Positions 63,820 through 64,000 of a stretch of DNA of 64,000 nucleotides are shown piece after piece. The position numbers and the translations under genes were made by a program. The first letter of the stretch is position 1. Every line of letters starts with the position of its first letter. Source of the stretch: Chengkuizengella marina (GTDB lineage Bacteria; Bacillota; Bacilli; Paenibacillales; KCTC-33759). The stretch covers positions 19,640 to 83,639 of the forward strand of contig NZ_SIJB01000009.1 of NCBI RefSeq assembly GCF_009910845.1, read 5' to 3'. The notes below the pieces were generated by a model. The model had not been told where the DNA came from. It ran no database searches and was given only the letters and a program-made list of their open reading frames with translations.

Positions 63820-64000
63820 TTGAAAAAATCATCACTAATAATCAGTCTTATACTATTATTATTAATAAGTAATAGTATTACTTTTTTAGTTGTTAAAATT
63901 TCAACTGATGTGGATACAGATCATGACCTTTATCGAGAAAAGAGATCTTTGGCTCGATTTTCTGAACAAGAAATAAAGAATTTAATATCTTTATACGAAA
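63820..64000 (+). CDS. membrane-anchored protein, 3' end missing
   Basis: TTG start at 63820 after GGGGGGGGAG. N-terminal transmembrane helix or uncleaved signal (KKSSLIISLILLLLISNSIT), then a charged extracytoplasmic part (TDVDTDHDLYREKRSLARFS). The gene runs off the window end. Family unknown. Confidence 0.65.
   Translation, partial: MKKSSLIISLILLLLISNSITFLVVKISTDVDTDHDLYREKRSLARFSEQEIKNLISLYE

Noticed and set aside
1..64000. CRISPR arrays, rRNA genes, replication origin
   Set aside because: No regularly spaced direct repeats, no rRNA-like sequence and no DnaA-box cluster were seen.

Overview
The window looks like a chromosome segment of a low-GC, endospore-forming member of the Bacillales. 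Paenibacillaceae-type content (stalk/copper-amine-oxidase-N-like domains, an SLH protein, GerPF-like proteins, a T-box-controlled pheST operon, mutS2) is the best fit, but I cannot name the species. AGGAGG-type ribosome binding sites, frequent TTG/GTG starts, A+T-rich codons and strong hairpin-plus-T terminators fit throughout.

Positions 1-36 kb are mostly housekeeping or ordinary genes. They include the end of a 5-oxoprolinase operon (pxpC-pxpA), an AlaX-type editing protein, an arylamine N-acetyltransferase, a MerR/TipAS regulator with its own 19-bp-spacer promoter, an aldo/keto reductase, a flavin monooxygenase and two tRNAs (Pro, Gly). A Phe T-box leader precedes pheS-pheT, followed by zapA. 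A solitary CuA-motif cupredoxin lipoprotein diverges from a Met-rich repeat protein. A GerPF-like tandem array has one decayed copy. Next come a mutS2 cluster, cysK, a KtrB-type K+ channel, an alaR-alaT-like pair, an RNPP-type regulator, a CPA-type antiporter, several MFS exporters and a Mn-dependent pyrophosphatase.

Positions 36-44.6 kb change character. There is a small-hydrophobic-peptide (type I toxin-like) locus, a frameshifted SLH protein and a PadR/HAAS pair. Then comes a compact module: endolysin, holin and XhlA/UviB-like gene on the minus strand, diverging from an overlapping pair of sigma-factor-like genes, a small ORF, an unknown 200-aa protein and a leaderless matrixin-type metalloprotease. 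I read this as a candidate sigma-controlled lysis/release module, and it is the most interesting object here.

Positions 44.6-64 kb are an accessory, decaying region. Small single genes (APH kinase, amidohydrolase, lipoproteins, GNAT, Nudix, GrpB, NTF2-like) lie among many remnants: S1 protease, beta-lactamase-like serine hydrolase, IS6 transposase, VOC protein. A family of about 75-bp palindromic repeats is scattered through it. A complete IS200/IS605 element (tnpA, tnpB, probable guide-RNA end) has inserted into the lipobox of a lipoprotein gene. A second copy of the type I toxin-like locus follows. Frameshifts are frequent; some could be sequence errors.
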